DNA of 64,000 bases. It comes from an uncultured Clostridia bacterium. Its GTDB lineage: Bacteria; Bacillota; Clostridia; Lachnospirales; Anaerotignaceae. The notes under the pieces are model-generated. The model did not search any database, was not told where the DNA came from, and worked only from the letters and a program-made list of their open reading frames with translations. Both the position numbers and the translations under genes were made by a program. Location: contig CALWGF010000003.1 of the NCBI GenBank assembly GCA_944379995.1, positions 62,001-126,000 of the forward strand, given 5' to 3'. This document shows, piece by piece, positions 51,925 to 61,751 of the stretch (positions within the stretch are counted from its first letter, which is position 1; the number at the start of each line of letters is the position of its first letter).

Positions 51925-52434
51925 TTACATTTTCATAAAATTATTATCATCAATATAGAACATTATTGTTCCTTCCATTTTACCTTCTTCATTAATATCA
52001 AATATACCAAAAGTTGGATAATTAGTTCCTCTAGGACTTGATATACTTCCTGGATTAAAAATATATACTGTTCCATCATATTCATTTGCTGGTCTATGTG
52101 TATGACCAAAAAATACTGCATCTGCACCATTTTCTTCTGCCCAATATGCTATTTTATCATAACTCCAGTATACCTGCTGTTTATGTCCATGAGTAAGTAT
52201 TATTTTTCTATTATTAACATTAATCATTTTAACTTCTGGTGTATTCAAACTATAATCATTATTACCTTGAACATAGTAAAAAGGTATATCATAAAATTCT
52301 TCTGCCAAAAATTCTGCATCTTCATCATGGTCGCCAAGATGAATTACTGCATCTATTCTATCACCTATTTTATTTATTACATTTCTTGCATTTTTTAAAT
52401 ATCCATGTGTATCACTTATAACAAGGAGTTTCAT
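51925..52434 (-). CDS. YfcE/MJ0936-type metallophosphoesterase (169 aa)
   Basis: Calcineurin-like phosphodiesterase of the small YfcE family. Metal ligands seen: SDTHG near the start (D8, H10), HLGDHDEDAEF, VQGNNDYS (usually GNCD), LTHGHKQQVY and FGHTHRPA. NPGSISSPRG is the typical late motif. Known members hydrolyse model phosphodiesters; the natural substrate is unclear. It follows rdgB by 1 base, a common pairing in Firmicutes. Confidence 0.92.
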   Translation of the reverse strand: MKLLVISDTHGYLKNARNVINKIGDRIDAVIHLGDHDEDAEFLAEEFYDIPFYYVQGNNDYSLNTPEVKMINVNNRKIILTHGHKQQVYWSYDKIAYWAEENGADAVFFGHTHRPANEYDGTVYIFNPGSISSPRGTNYPTFGIFDINEEGKMEGTIMFYIDDNNFMKM

Positions 52435-52435
52435 A

Positions 52436-53038
52436 TTATAAATCCCCCAGTTCTTTCTTTAATTCTTCTTTCATAAGTCTTAAAGCTTTACCTCTATGAC
52501 TTATACTATTTTTTAATTCTGGTGTCATTTCCGCTGTTGTCATATTATATTCTGGAACATAAAATATTGGGTCATAGCCAAAACCATTTTCACCTTTTAT
52601 TTCATATCCAATTATACCTTCAACTGTACCTTTTGTTGTAATAGTTTCTTTATTAGGTATTGCAGTAGCAATAACACTAACAAATCGAGCTGTTCTATTT
52701 TCTTCTTTTACATCTTTCATAGTTTCAAGTATTTTACTATTTTTTATACTATATGGTGTATCTTCACCCATATATCTAGCAGAATAAACTCCCGGAGCAC
52801 CATCAAGATAATCTATTTCAAGTCCAGAATCATCAGCCATTGTAATAATACCTGATACTTTCATTATCTCCTCTGCTTTTTTTATTGCATTTTCTTCAAA
52901 TGTATTTCCATCTTCAACTACATCAATGTTTATTCCTGCATCTTCCATAGATACCACTTCAACATTCATATCAGACATTATAGCATTTATCTCTTTTATT
53001 TTACCCTTATTTTTTGTAGCAAATATTATTTTTTTCAT
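52436..53038 (-). CDS. rdgB: XTP/dITP diphosphatase, RdgB/HAM1 family (200 aa)
   Basis: House-cleaning enzyme that removes deaminated purine nucleoside triphosphates (dITP, XTP) before they enter DNA or RNA. Motifs: FATKNKGKIKEINAI at the start, FEENAIKKAEEI, TMADDSGLEIDYLDGAPGVYSARYMGE, GENGFGYDPIF and SHRGKALRLM. Length is normal. AAGGAAAT lies upstream of the ATG. It starts 16 bases after the GerMN gene and runs into the phosphoesterase gene. Confidence 0.96.
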   Translation of the reverse strand: MKKIIFATKNKGKIKEINAIMSDMNVEVVSMEDAGINIDVVEDGNTFEENAIKKAEEIMKVSGIITMADDSGLEIDYLDGAPGVYSARYMGEDTPYSIKNSKILETMKDVKEENRTARFVSVIATAIPNKETITTKGTVEGIIGYEIKGENGFGYDPIFYVPEYNMTTAEMTPELKNSISHRGKALRLMKEELKKELGDL

Positions 53039-53054
53039 ATGTACTTATTTCCTT

Positions 53055-53528
53055 TCAAAAACCATTATTACAATTTTTATATACTGAAAAATCAATACCG
53101 CCTGAAAGATTGCTTTCAACACCTTCAACATATATTATTATACTATTTATTCCATTTAAAGACCATACTGTTTTTAAAAGCTGATTTATAAATTTATCTT
53201 CAGAATACCTTCCACCTGTAAAAAAACCTTCTTTATTAATATTTATAATACATAATCCATTTTCAACTTTTGTTGATATAATTTCTGTATCATTAGGTAC
53301 ATAAGTAATATCATTCATATTATTTTCAAATAATTTATTTAAAATAAAATATGATTTTTCATCTATTGTTTTAAAATTACTTAAATCATATTCATAGTAT
53401 TTTTCAAGACACTCATCAGTATTATCTATATAGTAAAAATATACCTTTCCAAACTCCTCTGCTTGTACATTTCTTGGTACTATCATTAAAAACAACACTA
53501 CTATTAAAATAACTTTTATTATTTTCAT
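53055..53528 (-). CDS. exported GerMN-domain protein (157 aa)
   Basis: Small secreted or membrane-tethered protein. Signal peptide about residues 1-23 (IIKVILIVVLFLMIVPRNVQA). The rest is a single GerMN domain (30-150), with YFILNKLFENNMNDITYVPNDTEIISTKVENGLCIININKEGF, LLKTVWSLNGINSIIIYVEG and a final GG-D. The domain occurs in the germination/sporulation lipoprotein GerM and in other wall proteins. There is no lipobox here, and a role in sporulation is only suggested. It precedes rdgB by 16 bases. Confidence 0.85.
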   Translation of the reverse strand: MKIIKVILIVVLFLMIVPRNVQAEEFGKVYFYYIDNTDECLEKYYEYDLSNFKTIDEKSYFILNKLFENNMNDITYVPNDTEIISTKVENGLCIININKEGFFTGGRYSEDKFINQLLKTVWSLNGINSIIIYVEGVESNLSGGIDFSVYKNCNNGF

Positions 53529-53611
53529 AAATCTCTCCTCCCTTTATATAATTTTATACAGAGAAATTTATATAAGCTATATAAACTATATTACAAATTA
53601 TTACCATAAAA

Positions 53612-53645
53612 TATAAAAGGACAGATATTTTTATATCTGCCCTTA
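53612..53645 (-). terminator. terminator of the amidase gene
   Basis: Stem GGACAGATAT / ATATCTGCCC (one mismatch) with a short loop and a T-rich minus-strand tail, after the amidase stop. Confidence 0.78.
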
Positions 53646-53651
53646 CTTAAA

Positions 53652-55748
53652 TTATCTTATTTTGTAAGAATTATAAATATTATATACTGAATTATATATA
53701 GCTTGTGCTATTTTCTGTTGAGTTGCTGAATCACTTACTTTTTGAGCATCTCCAAGATTTGACAAGAAACCTGCTTCTATTATGACGGCAGGAACTGTTG
53801 TTGAATTAAGCACAAGTAAGTCTGTTCTATATTTTAAACCTCTATTATTTGTTCCTATAGAGTTTATTATATTATTCTGAAGTGTCTGTGCAAGTATTTC
53901 ACTTGTAAGTTTTCCACTAACTTCATTTGAATGTGTTTTATAAAGAACTTCTGTACCATTAGGCACGGCATTAGGTGCTGCTGAATTCATATGTATTGAT
54001 ATAAACATATCTGCACTTTCATTAGCTATTCTTGCTCTATCGGCATTTTCAGGATATACATCACTAAGTCTTGTTACATAAACCTTTATATCATCTTTTC
54101 CATCATTTTCAAAAAGATTATATGTTTTAAGAAGAACCTCAAGTGTAAGATTTTTTTCTATAAATCCATTTCCATTTGTTCCAGGGTCTTTTCCGCCATG
54201 TCCTGCATCAAGCATTACAACACAATTATATTTTTCTTTTGGATTTTGAACCTTTATATAATAATTAGCTGCATCTTCTGTAATTGTATATGCTGTAATC
54301 TGTTTTTCATTAAATGTTATTGTTGTATTTCCTGCACTATTTGTACCAATAACAAAGTTTGTAAGATAACTATCATTAACATTATATGTACCATATCCAT
54401 ATGAAGATGTAAAATTACCTGGAAGTGTCATTGTATATTTGAGATTAAGATAATCATCATTATGTACTATTGAATTTATATTCATATTCTGAACTTTTTT
54501 CAATGTTATTGTACGTGTTGATGCGTTATAACTTACATTTTCTAGTGTTCCTTTTGATACTGTAACTTTAAATGTATTTCCTGATGTTGATGTAGTAAAT
54601 TCTGCACCAGATGGTACTTCAAGAGTAACTCTTGTTGTATTTGCTGTATACTGTCCTGTTCTTGCAGCAGTTATAACATTCATACCACTTGTATCAACAC
54701 TTTCTGGAAGTTTAGAAATAGAATTTGCAAAGTCTATTACTATTCTATCTGGATTTGTAAGTTTTGTTATTATACCTACTGGAGTATATTTACCTGTAAT
54801 TGTTACTGTATCTGTTTTTCCACTACTTGATAAATTTATGCCTGTAATATCATTTTCAGAAAAAGATACAACTATACCTTTTTTATCTGCTGTATATCCT
54901 ACATTATAATCACAATTACTTGTTTTAAGGTCAAAAACAATTCTTGTTATTTTTTCAGGTGTTACTTGAAACTGTGCACTTCTTATTCCAGAAACAAAAG
55001 AACTGTTACTTACAGTTATATCATCATTTGATATACCCATTGTTCCACCATATATATCAACAAGAAGTCTATTTTCACTTATAAGTTCTGTTGTATACTT
55101 TGAAATCTGACCTGTTGTATTTATAGTATAATTTTCAGCCCCTCCAGAAGTAGGCATTGTAATAGATGATACTGTAACATTACCACCACTAGGGTTTACA
55201 TTAGTATTAGTATTTTCTGATGGTGTTTCAGATGTATCTGTTGTATCATTATTTTTACCATCTTCATTTATTATTACGTATCTTGTTTTACCATTCCATT
55301 CAACATTACAGTTTAAAGCCTCAGAAACAGCTCTTATAGGTATAACTGTACGGTCATTTATAATCATTGGTGGCACGTCCATAGTAAAGTTTTGTCCATT
55401 TTTATTACCTGTATTACTTCCAACTTTTATTGTAACAACATCACTACCTTTTGATACAAAAACTTCACTTGTATTTCCATTCCACATAACTTCTGCACCC
55501 ATAGCTTCAAAAACAGCTCTTGCAGGCACTAAAGTTCTGTCATTAATTACAACAGGTGGCATATCCCCTGTATCTATATCCTTACCATTAACACTTATGT
55601 AAACTTCCTCGGCAGAATATGCATGAGCTTTTCCATCATATACAAGCGTATAGTTAACAACTGGTGCTGCATTAACAACAACAGGTATTGTAAGCATAAA
55701 TGCCATAGCAAGCATAGTAGTAAATTTTTTAATAAATTTACATTTCAA
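53652..55748 (-). CDS. N-acetylmuramoyl-L-alanine amidase with stalk and AMIN domains (698 aa)
   Basis: Secreted zinc amidase that cuts the bond between MurNAc and the stem peptide. Signal peptide 1-27. A copper amine oxidase N-like stalk domain spans about 35-165 (two PPVVINDRTLVPARAVFEAMGAEVMW-type repeats), followed by a Thr/Asn-rich linker. AMIN-type beta domains (about 190-400) bind wall, and the C-terminal Amidase_3 domain (505-698) has zinc ligands H517, E531 and H586 and catalytic E658. The start is TTG with AGGAGG 7 bases upstream. Monocistronic, with its own terminator. Confidence 0.94.
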   Translation of the reverse strand: MKCKFIKKFTTMLAMAFMLTIPVVVNAAPVVNYTLVYDGKAHAYSAEEVYISVNGKDIDTGDMPPVVINDRTLVPARAVFEAMGAEVMWNGNTSEVFVSKGSDVVTIKVGSNTGNKNGQNFTMDVPPMIINDRTVIPIRAVSEALNCNVEWNGKTRYVIINEDGKNNDTTDTSETPSENTNTNVNPSGGNVTVSSITMPTSGGAENYTINTTGQISKYTTELISENRLLVDIYGGTMGISNDDITVSNSSFVSGIRSAQFQVTPEKITRIVFDLKTSNCDYNVGYTADKKGIVVSFSENDITGINLSSSGKTDTVTITGKYTPVGIITKLTNPDRIVIDFANSISKLPESVDTSGMNVITAARTGQYTANTTRVTLEVPSGAEFTTSTSGNTFKVTVSKGTLENVSYNASTRTITLKKVQNMNINSIVHNDDYLNLKYTMTLPGNFTSSYGYGTYNVNDSYLTNFVIGTNSAGNTTITFNEKQITAYTITEDAANYYIKVQNPKEKYNCVVMLDAGHGGKDPGTNGNGFIEKNLTLEVLLKTYNLFENDGKDDIKVYVTRLSDVYPENADRARIANESADMFISIHMNSAAPNAVPNGTEVLYKTHSNEVSGKLTSEILAQTLQNNIINSIGTNNRGLKYRTDLLVLNSTTVPAVIIEAGFLSNLGDAQKVSDSATQQKIAQAIYNSVYNIYNSYKIR

Positions 55749-55852
55749 TTTTATTCCTCCTTTTTATTTTAATATATTTACAAGTATATCAAAAAATCCC
55801 CTATTTATCATAAAAAATTTAAAATTGTAACAAACTCGTAACAATTTATGAC

Positions 55853-55888
55853 AAAAAAACAGGATACAAATGATGTACCCTGTTTTGA
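55853..55888 (-). terminator. terminator of the Lon-like protease gene
   Basis: Stem AAACAGGATACA / TGTACCCTGTTT (one mismatch) followed by seven T on the minus strand, after the stop at 55901. Confidence 0.85.
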
Positions 55889-55900
55889 CGTAAAATAAAT

Positions 55901-58273
55901 TTATTTTGTTTCACCTATTGATTTTTTATAATAAATTTCAAGTTTTTCTTTTACTTTTTTATGAACTTTAGAAGCTGGAGTATTCATAAGTATTTCTATA
56001 CCTTCATCAAGAGTTGATACAGGATATATATGGAACATACCCTCTTTTACAGCACCTATAACATCATCACGAAGAACAAGGTCTTTTACATTTGTAACAG
56101 GTATCATAACACCTTGACTTCCTGTAAGTCCTCTTTTTTTACAAAGGTCAAAAAATCCTTCTATTTTATATGTTACTCCACCTATTGCTTGTATTTCACC
56201 TCTTTGATTTATAGAACCTGTAACGGCTATTTCTTGATTTATAGGAATTTCAGAAAGACTTGATAATATACAATAAAGTTCTGTACTTGAAGCGCTATCA
56301 CCATCTATACCATTATAATTCTGTTCAAAACATATACGACAAGAAAGAGATAAAGGAAATTCTTGTGCATAAGTCTGACCTAAATATCCTGTTATAATCT
56401 GAACACCTTTATTATGTGTTTGACCACTCATTTCTGCTTCTTTTTCAATATTAACAATACCTGATTTACCTAAATATGTTGTAGCAGTAATTCTTGTAGG
56501 ATTACCAAACATATAACTACCCATATCAAAAACAGCAAGACCATTTATCTGACCAACTTTTTTACCTTCGGTGTCAATCATTATAACACCTTCGTCCATC
56601 ATATCTCCAAGTTTTTCTTCATACATTTTAAGTCTGTTTTCTTTTTCAGAAACAGCCTTATTTATATGATATGCTGTAATTGTTTCAGATTTTTCTATTA
56701 AAGCCCATGTTGCTGCCTCACAAAGTATTTCTGCAATATGATTAAATCTTGTAGAAAGTTTATCTTGTCTTTCAACCAATCTTGAAGAATACTCAACAAC
56801 TTTTGCAACAGCAGAACTATCAAAAGGAGCTGTATTTTCTCTTTCTGAAAAGGCTTTTATAAATTTTGCTAACTTATGAATATTCTCGCTATTTCTTTTC
56901 ATTTCATAATCAAATTCAGCTCTTATTTTAAAGAATTTTCCAAAGTCATCATCATACTCACTAAGTAATTCATAATAATAACTACTTCCAATAAGTATTA
57001 TTTTTACTGAAACTGGTATAGGTTCTGGCTTAAGAGTTGGCATTGTAGTAACTCCAAGCTGTTCTCTCAAGTTCTCAATAGTAACTTCTTTTGTTTTTAT
57101 TACACGTCTTAAAGCTTCCCAAGCCTGAATATTAGAAAGAAGGTCATGAACTTGTATTATAAGATAACCACCATTTGCTCTATGAATAAGACCACTTTTT
57201 ATTTTCATAAAGTCTGTTGTAAGATTACCAAACTCATTACCATATTCAACCTCACCTATAAGATTATAATAAGTAGGGTTAAAATCTACAATAACAGGTG
57301 CTCCCTTTGTTTCTGAATTATCTACAAAAAGATTTACGCTATATTTTAATGTTATATCTTCTGACTGTTTTTTATTAAGCATTGGAAGAAGTGCAGATAT
57401 ACCTTCTTCAACTTCGTCATCTTCTTCAATAAATTCATCTATATTTTCAAGAACATCTTCTTTTACAGAATTTATATATTTTAATACATATTCATAATCT
57501 TTATATTTTTCTTGTATAGAATTTACATGATGACCAATAGCAAACATACCTACTTTATAATCTAAGTCATCAATAGCTTTTTTAGCTTCTTTGTCTATTT
57601 CTCTTATATCTCTCATTATTGCTCCGGCTTTTTCTTGTACTTGTTCCGAAGCTGCATTTATATTTTCTTTTATTTCATCATCAAGTTTTTCATATTCCTC
57701 TTCATTAATAGTATTACCATCTATCATAGGCATAAAATATATACCAGAATTTGTAGACTTAACACTAAAATTATGCTCTTTAGCCACATCTGACATATAT
57801 TTCATGAGATTTTCTCTTTTATCTTCATAAACTTTTACAATCTCATTTTTTTGTTTATCATAATCATCTGAGCTAAAAGCCTTTGGTATTTCAGAATTGA
57901 ATATTTCAACAAGTTCGCTCATATCCTCTTTAAATTCTTTACCTTTTCCCGGTTCAAATCTAAGAGCCTTTGGTCTTTCAGGATTTTCAAAGTTATATAC
58001 ATAACACCAATCATATGGCACAGGTTCATTTTTAGCAACTTCCATAGCCTTCATCTTTGCATATGTTGTTTTACCTGTTCCGGAAGGTCCTGACATATAT
58101 ATGTTATATCCCTTCATTTTTACCATAATACCGAAATCGAAGGCATCAACAGCTCTTTCCTGCCCTATTATACCTTTTAAAGGTGTTAAATCCTCTGTAT
58201 CATCAAATTGAAGTTCTTCGGCAAGACAATAGTTTTTTAACTCTGTATATTTTAATTCTTTATGCTTATTCAT
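55901..58273 (-). CDS. Lon-like ATP-dependent protease (790 aa)
   Basis: AAA+ peptidase of the LonB/LonC-like group (YcbZ-type), cytoplasmic. Walker A GPSGTGKT at residues 62-69. A long helical insert (about 130-330, coiled-coil rich, EEYEKLDDEIKENINAASEQVQEKAG) splits the AAA module, then ANGGYLIIQVHDLL acts as Walker B. The C-terminal Lon protease domain has S660 in DGDSASSTEL and K703 in GGVTYKIEGFF, the Ser-Lys dyad. It lacks the N-terminal substrate domain of LonA and membrane segments. GGAGG precedes the ATG. Substrates are unknown; in related species it sits near rimI-tsaB, as here. Confidence 0.92.
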   Translation of the reverse strand: MNKHKELKYTELKNYCLAEELQFDDTEDLTPLKGIIGQERAVDAFDFGIMVKMKGYNIYMSGPSGTGKTTYAKMKAMEVAKNEPVPYDWCYVYNFENPERPKALRFEPGKGKEFKEDMSELVEIFNSEIPKAFSSDDYDKQKNEIVKVYEDKRENLMKYMSDVAKEHNFSVKSTNSGIYFMPMIDGNTINEEEYEKLDDEIKENINAASEQVQEKAGAIMRDIREIDKEAKKAIDDLDYKVGMFAIGHHVNSIQEKYKDYEYVLKYINSVKEDVLENIDEFIEEDDEVEEGISALLPMLNKKQSEDITLKYSVNLFVDNSETKGAPVIVDFNPTYYNLIGEVEYGNEFGNLTTDFMKIKSGLIHRANGGYLIIQVHDLLSNIQAWEALRRVIKTKEVTIENLREQLGVTTMPTLKPEPIPVSVKIILIGSSYYYELLSEYDDDFGKFFKIRAEFDYEMKRNSENIHKLAKFIKAFSERENTAPFDSSAVAKVVEYSSRLVERQDKLSTRFNHIAEILCEAATWALIEKSETITAYHINKAVSEKENRLKMYEEKLGDMMDEGVIMIDTEGKKVGQINGLAVFDMGSYMFGNPTRITATTYLGKSGIVNIEKEAEMSGQTHNKGVQIITGYLGQTYAQEFPLSLSCRICFEQNYNGIDGDSASSTELYCILSSLSEIPINQEIAVTGSINQRGEIQAIGGVTYKIEGFFDLCKKRGLTGSQGVMIPVTNVKDLVLRDDVIGAVKEGMFHIYPVSTLDEGIEILMNTPASKVHKKVKEKLEIYYKKSIGETK

Positions 58274-58297
58274 TAAACTGCCTCCTTTTTCTTAAAA

Positions 58298-58768
58298 TTA
58301 TAGAGTACTTTCATACTCCTCATATACAGGAAAATATTTCCACATAATAACTGCATCTTCTTTTGTATCTGCATAATAATTTTTTCTAAAACCTTCAGGT
58401 TTAAATCCATATTTTGTATAAAGCTTTTGTGCAGGCATATTACTTATTCTTACTTCAAGAGTAATACCAATCATTTCTTTTTCTTCTGCACATTTTATCA
58501 TTTCTTGTATAAGTAAATCTCCAACACCTTTTCTTCTGTGGTCTGGGTGTACAGCAACATTTGTTATATGACCTTCTGTAACAACATGCCACATACCTGC
58601 ATAACCAATAACATTACCATTTTCAATAGCAACTCTATAAATAGCCATTGCATTAGTATTTACTTCTCTTTCAAAATCATCTCGTGTCCATGGTATATGA
58701 AAACAAAGTTCTTCAACTTCAAGTACTCCATCTATATGTTCCTGTGTCATAGGTACAATTTCTATCAT
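58298..58768 (-). CDS. rimI: ribosomal protein S18-alanine N-acetyltransferase (156 aa)
   Basis: GNAT acetyltransferase that acetylates the N-terminus of protein S18. CoA-binding motif VAVHPDHRRKGVGDLLIQEM at about residues 70-89, MIGITLEVRISNMPAQKLYTKYGFKPEGFRKNYYADTKEDAVIM in the C-terminal half, and an N-terminal CFHIPWTRDDFEREV typical of RimI. Its ATG overlaps the tsaB stop by one base (TAATG). Identity as RimI rather than another GNAT is supported by the tsaE-tsaB-rimI order. Confidence 0.93.
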   Translation of the reverse strand: MIEIVPMTQEHIDGVLEVEELCFHIPWTRDDFEREVNTNAMAIYRVAIENGNVIGYAGMWHVVTEGHITNVAVHPDHRRKGVGDLLIQEMIKCAEEKEMIGITLEVRISNMPAQKLYTKYGFKPEGFRKNYYADTKEDAVIMWKYFPVYEEYESTL

Positions 58769-59478
58769 TATTTTTTACCCTCCATAGCTTGTTTTTCAAG
58801 CAATTCTCTTTCTGCCTGTGGCTTTCTCAAATATATAGGAACAAAATCAGAACCTAAGACAGCACCATCATTTTTTATTATTTCAAATGCAAGAGCTGCC
58901 ACAGAGCCTGCCTTTTGCATATTACAAGAAGAAGGAGCCATTATAAATTTACTATTCTGACTTATTTTTTCTTTATGAACAGGCACACCATCACCAAGGA
59001 ATATAACTTTTTTGTCATATTCTTTCGCCATATTTATTATTTCATCAATAGTAACTGCTAAATGTCCTGTTATATTTACAAGTTTACCATTTTCCCATTT
59101 ATAAAGACCTGTATAAACTTGTGAACGTCTTGCGTCCATTATAGGACATATAATATTATCTGTTTCAAAAATATTATATGCTAAAGCATCAAGAGTGGGA
59201 ACAGGTACTACTTTTTTATTAAGACCTAAAGCAAGTCCTTTTGCTGTTGCTGCTCCTATTCTTAAGCCTGTAAATGAACCAGGACCTTGTGAACAAGCTA
59301 TGTAATCTATTTCAGATAAATCAATATCTATCATACTAACAACATCATCTATCATAGGCATTATTGTTTGTGAATGTGTCATTTTATAATTTATAGTATA
59401 TTCACCTATAAGTTTTTCTTCGTCTGCAATAGCAACGCTTGCAACCTGACCTGTTGTATCAAGTGCTAATATTTTCAT
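58768..59478 (-). CDS. tsaB: tRNA threonylcarbamoyladenosine biosynthesis protein TsaB (236 aa)
   Basis: ASKHA-fold partner of TsaD and TsaE in making t6A37 of ANN-decoding tRNAs. Motifs: LALDTTGQVASVAIAD, HSQTIMPMIDDVV, YIACSQGPGSFTGLRIGAATAKGLALG, PTLDALAYN and PIMDARRSQVYTGLY. Like other TsaB proteins it lacks the catalytic His motif of TsaD. tsaD is not in the window. It follows tsaE by 12 bases. Confidence 0.96.
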   Translation of the reverse strand: MKILALDTTGQVASVAIADEEKLIGEYTINYKMTHSQTIMPMIDDVVSMIDIDLSEIDYIACSQGPGSFTGLRIGAATAKGLALGLNKKVVPVPTLDALAYNIFETDNIICPIMDARRSQVYTGLYKWENGKLVNITGHLAVTIDEIINMAKEYDKKVIFLGDGVPVHKEKISQNSKFIMAPSSCNMQKAGSVAALAFEIIKNDGAVLGSDFVPIYLRKPQAERELLEKQAMEGKK

Positions 59479-59490
59479 TGTTTACACCTC

Positions 59491-59907
59491 TTAATCAATA
59501 GTAATTTTTCTGTAATCAAGACCTTTTTCAAGATTTTTTTCAATTCTTATCCATTTTGCAGAATTAGGTATTACTTCTTCAACAAGAGATGCCCATTCAA
59601 TAAGACAAACACCTTCTCCAAAGAAATATTCCTCATATCCTATATCATCAAGTTCTTCAACACAAGATATTCTATACATATCAAAATGGTACATAGGTAA
59701 TTTACCATAATATTCATTAACAATATTAAATGTAGGGCTTGTTATATGCTCGAATATTTCAAGACCTTTTGCAAAACCTTTTGTAAATACAGTTTTACCA
59801 ACACCAAGGTCACCTTCAAGACAATATATATCACCTTTTTTTGCATTTTCTCCTATTTCTTTACCTATTTTTTCAGTTTCATAAGGACTGAAAGTTTCAA
59901 ATATCAT
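59491..59907 (-). CDS. tsaE: tRNA threonylcarbamoyladenosine biosynthesis ATPase TsaE (138 aa)
   Basis: Small P-loop ATPase of the t6A complex. Walker A is EGDLGVGKTVFTKGFAKGL (about residues 32-50), followed by the switch segment ITSPTFNIVNEY, the HFDMYRI motif and LIEWASLVEEVIP. Length is typical (130-150). It follows the lipoprotein gene by 17 bases and starts the tsaE-tsaB-rimI set. Confidence 0.96.
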   Translation of the reverse strand: MIFETFSPYETEKIGKEIGENAKKGDIYCLEGDLGVGKTVFTKGFAKGLEIFEHITSPTFNIVNEYYGKLPMYHFDMYRISCVEELDDIGYEEYFFGEGVCLIEWASLVEEVIPNSAKWIRIEKNLEKGLDYRKITID

Positions 59908-59924
59908 ATCTTAATCCCTTTCTG

Positions 59925-61715
59925 TTATTTATATACATAAAGACTTTTAACATCTGTATCAGCCTTTTGTGATTTTCCATTTTCGAAAATATACATATTT
60001 CCTGATTTTCCATTTTCTTGTGTCATATATACAAGTTTTCCATCACCTATATAATAAATAAAATAAACATTTTCAGCTATTTTAATTTTTTCTTCATTTT
60101 CATCAATATAGTATAAATTTCCTGCACCTGTTTCAGAATTTGTTTGTTCAATATAGTATAATATTCCATTATCACTTCCAAAACAATATGCAGATGTATT
60201 TTCTACAACAGATTTAACACTATTTCCATCAGAATATTCAAGTACATTTATACCATTTTCATTTGTATAATAATAAGCTGTATTACCTGAAATATTATCA
60301 AAAACAAATGTTTTTATAGGTTTATCATTAACAGGTTCAAAGTACTTTGTTATATTACCATTTTCATCAAATGAACCTATAACAAGTTTTCCTCCGGTTT
60401 CTTCTATATAACTATCAAAAAATATAATTTTATCACATTTTGCTGAAACAGTAGTTTTCAATAAATCAATATTACTATAACCTTCAATTAATACTGGATT
60501 ATTACCTGATTTACATATATATACGTTTTTAACTGAATTTTGTATACTATCAGAAATCATATTTGTAATATCAGAAGGTATTGCTATTTGAGATATATTT
60601 ACTTTAGGTATTGAATTTATATCAAAAACAGAATATATAACAAAAGAATTTTCTGCTTCAAGACCATAAGACTCAAAAACATTTTCTGAAACAACACTTT
60701 TCTCACCGTTTCTATACATACATAATGTATTTAAAGGTATTGTAATATCTGTTGTTGATATAAACTGACGTATATTATCTCTTACAACTTTACTTTCATA
60801 AGCTGCTTCTGCTATCATATATTCTTCAAGAGTTTTTCCTGAAAAAGCAAGGGGGTCTGGTAAATAAACAGTACTATCTTGTTGTGCCATATCATCTATA
60901 ACATAATCAGATGCTTTTACAACAGTATTTGAACTTTTATAATAAAAAAGCGTTTCATCATTTCCAACAACTCTTACATATGGACTTACACCTTCATCAA
61001 TAAGTTGAGGACTATTTATAAAATCATATAAATAAAGATTATATTGTTCACCTGCATCAGTTATAACAACATCAACATAATAAATTTTATCAGCATTTCT
61101 ATTATAAGAATATCCAGCTACATTTTCACTAAGACATAATTGATTTTCTATATTTTTTAAATCAACAGCATAAAAATTTCCGTTTTCAACATTTTGTTTT
61201 TTATAAACAATGTTATTTCCATTATTAGCAATAAAATAAACAGAATTTCTATCTAATCCCTTAACTATTTCTGTGCTTTTATTGTCAATATAACAATAAA
61301 GTGTAAATGTTTCATCAGGCTCAAAAACTCTATATGCTAAAGTTTCAGTATTTTTATTAAGATTAAAATCATAAACATTTTTAGCTATTTCAATAGACTC
61401 ATTATTTTTCACATTAAGTTTATATAATGAACCTGTTCCATCTTCAGCTATATTCTTTTTGTAATAAATAGTTTTACTATCATTTGTAATTTGAGCATCA
61501 TTAGAAACAGTATTATATTCTTTTAGATTATAAGAATATATTTTATCAGTAACTTCTTTAACTTCAAATTTTTCATTTGTCATATATAAAGTATTATTTT
61601 TAGAATACAAAATAGGATATTCAGAAGACTCTGTAATTTTTTCATTGTTACAACCATAAAAGCTTAAAAAAGAAAATATAATTAAAAGAGTAACTGATAA
61701 CATTTTTGAAAACAT
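59925..61715 (-). CDS. lipoprotein with repeated beta-propeller-like blades, unknown function (596 aa)
   Basis: Exported lipoprotein: hydrophobic signal with lipobox FLSFYGC (Cys near residue 22). The remainder is beta-rich with many repeats of the type YYKKNIAEDGTGSLYKLNVKN, IYYVDVVITDAGEQYNLYLYD and LYYIEQTNSETGAGNLYYIDE, each a Tyr-Tyr strand followed by a Gly turn, as in DUF5050/WD40-like propellers. No catalytic residues are evident. The ATG at 61715 has AAAGGAAAT upstream, giving seven residues fewer than the longest frame. Sits between an 83-residue gene and tsaE. Role unknown. Confidence 0.8.
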   Translation of the reverse strand: MFSKMLSVTLLIIFSFLSFYGCNNEKITESSEYPILYSKNNTLYMTNEKFEVKEVTDKIYSYNLKEYNTVSNDAQITNDSKTIYYKKNIAEDGTGSLYKLNVKNNESIEIAKNVYDFNLNKNTETLAYRVFEPDETFTLYCYIDNKSTEIVKGLDRNSVYFIANNGNNIVYKKQNVENGNFYAVDLKNIENQLCLSENVAGYSYNRNADKIYYVDVVITDAGEQYNLYLYDFINSPQLIDEGVSPYVRVVGNDETLFYYKSSNTVVKASDYVIDDMAQQDSTVYLPDPLAFSGKTLEEYMIAEAAYESKVVRDNIRQFISTTDITIPLNTLCMYRNGEKSVVSENVFESYGLEAENSFVIYSVFDINSIPKVNISQIAIPSDITNMISDSIQNSVKNVYICKSGNNPVLIEGYSNIDLLKTTVSAKCDKIIFFDSYIEETGGKLVIGSFDENGNITKYFEPVNDKPIKTFVFDNISGNTAYYYTNENGINVLEYSDGNSVKSVVENTSAYCFGSDNGILYYIEQTNSETGAGNLYYIDENEEKIKIAENVYFIYYIGDGKLVYMTQENGKSGNMYIFENGKSQKADTDVKSLYVYK

Positions 61716-61751
61716 TTTATTTCCTTTATAAATCATAATAATATCAACTCC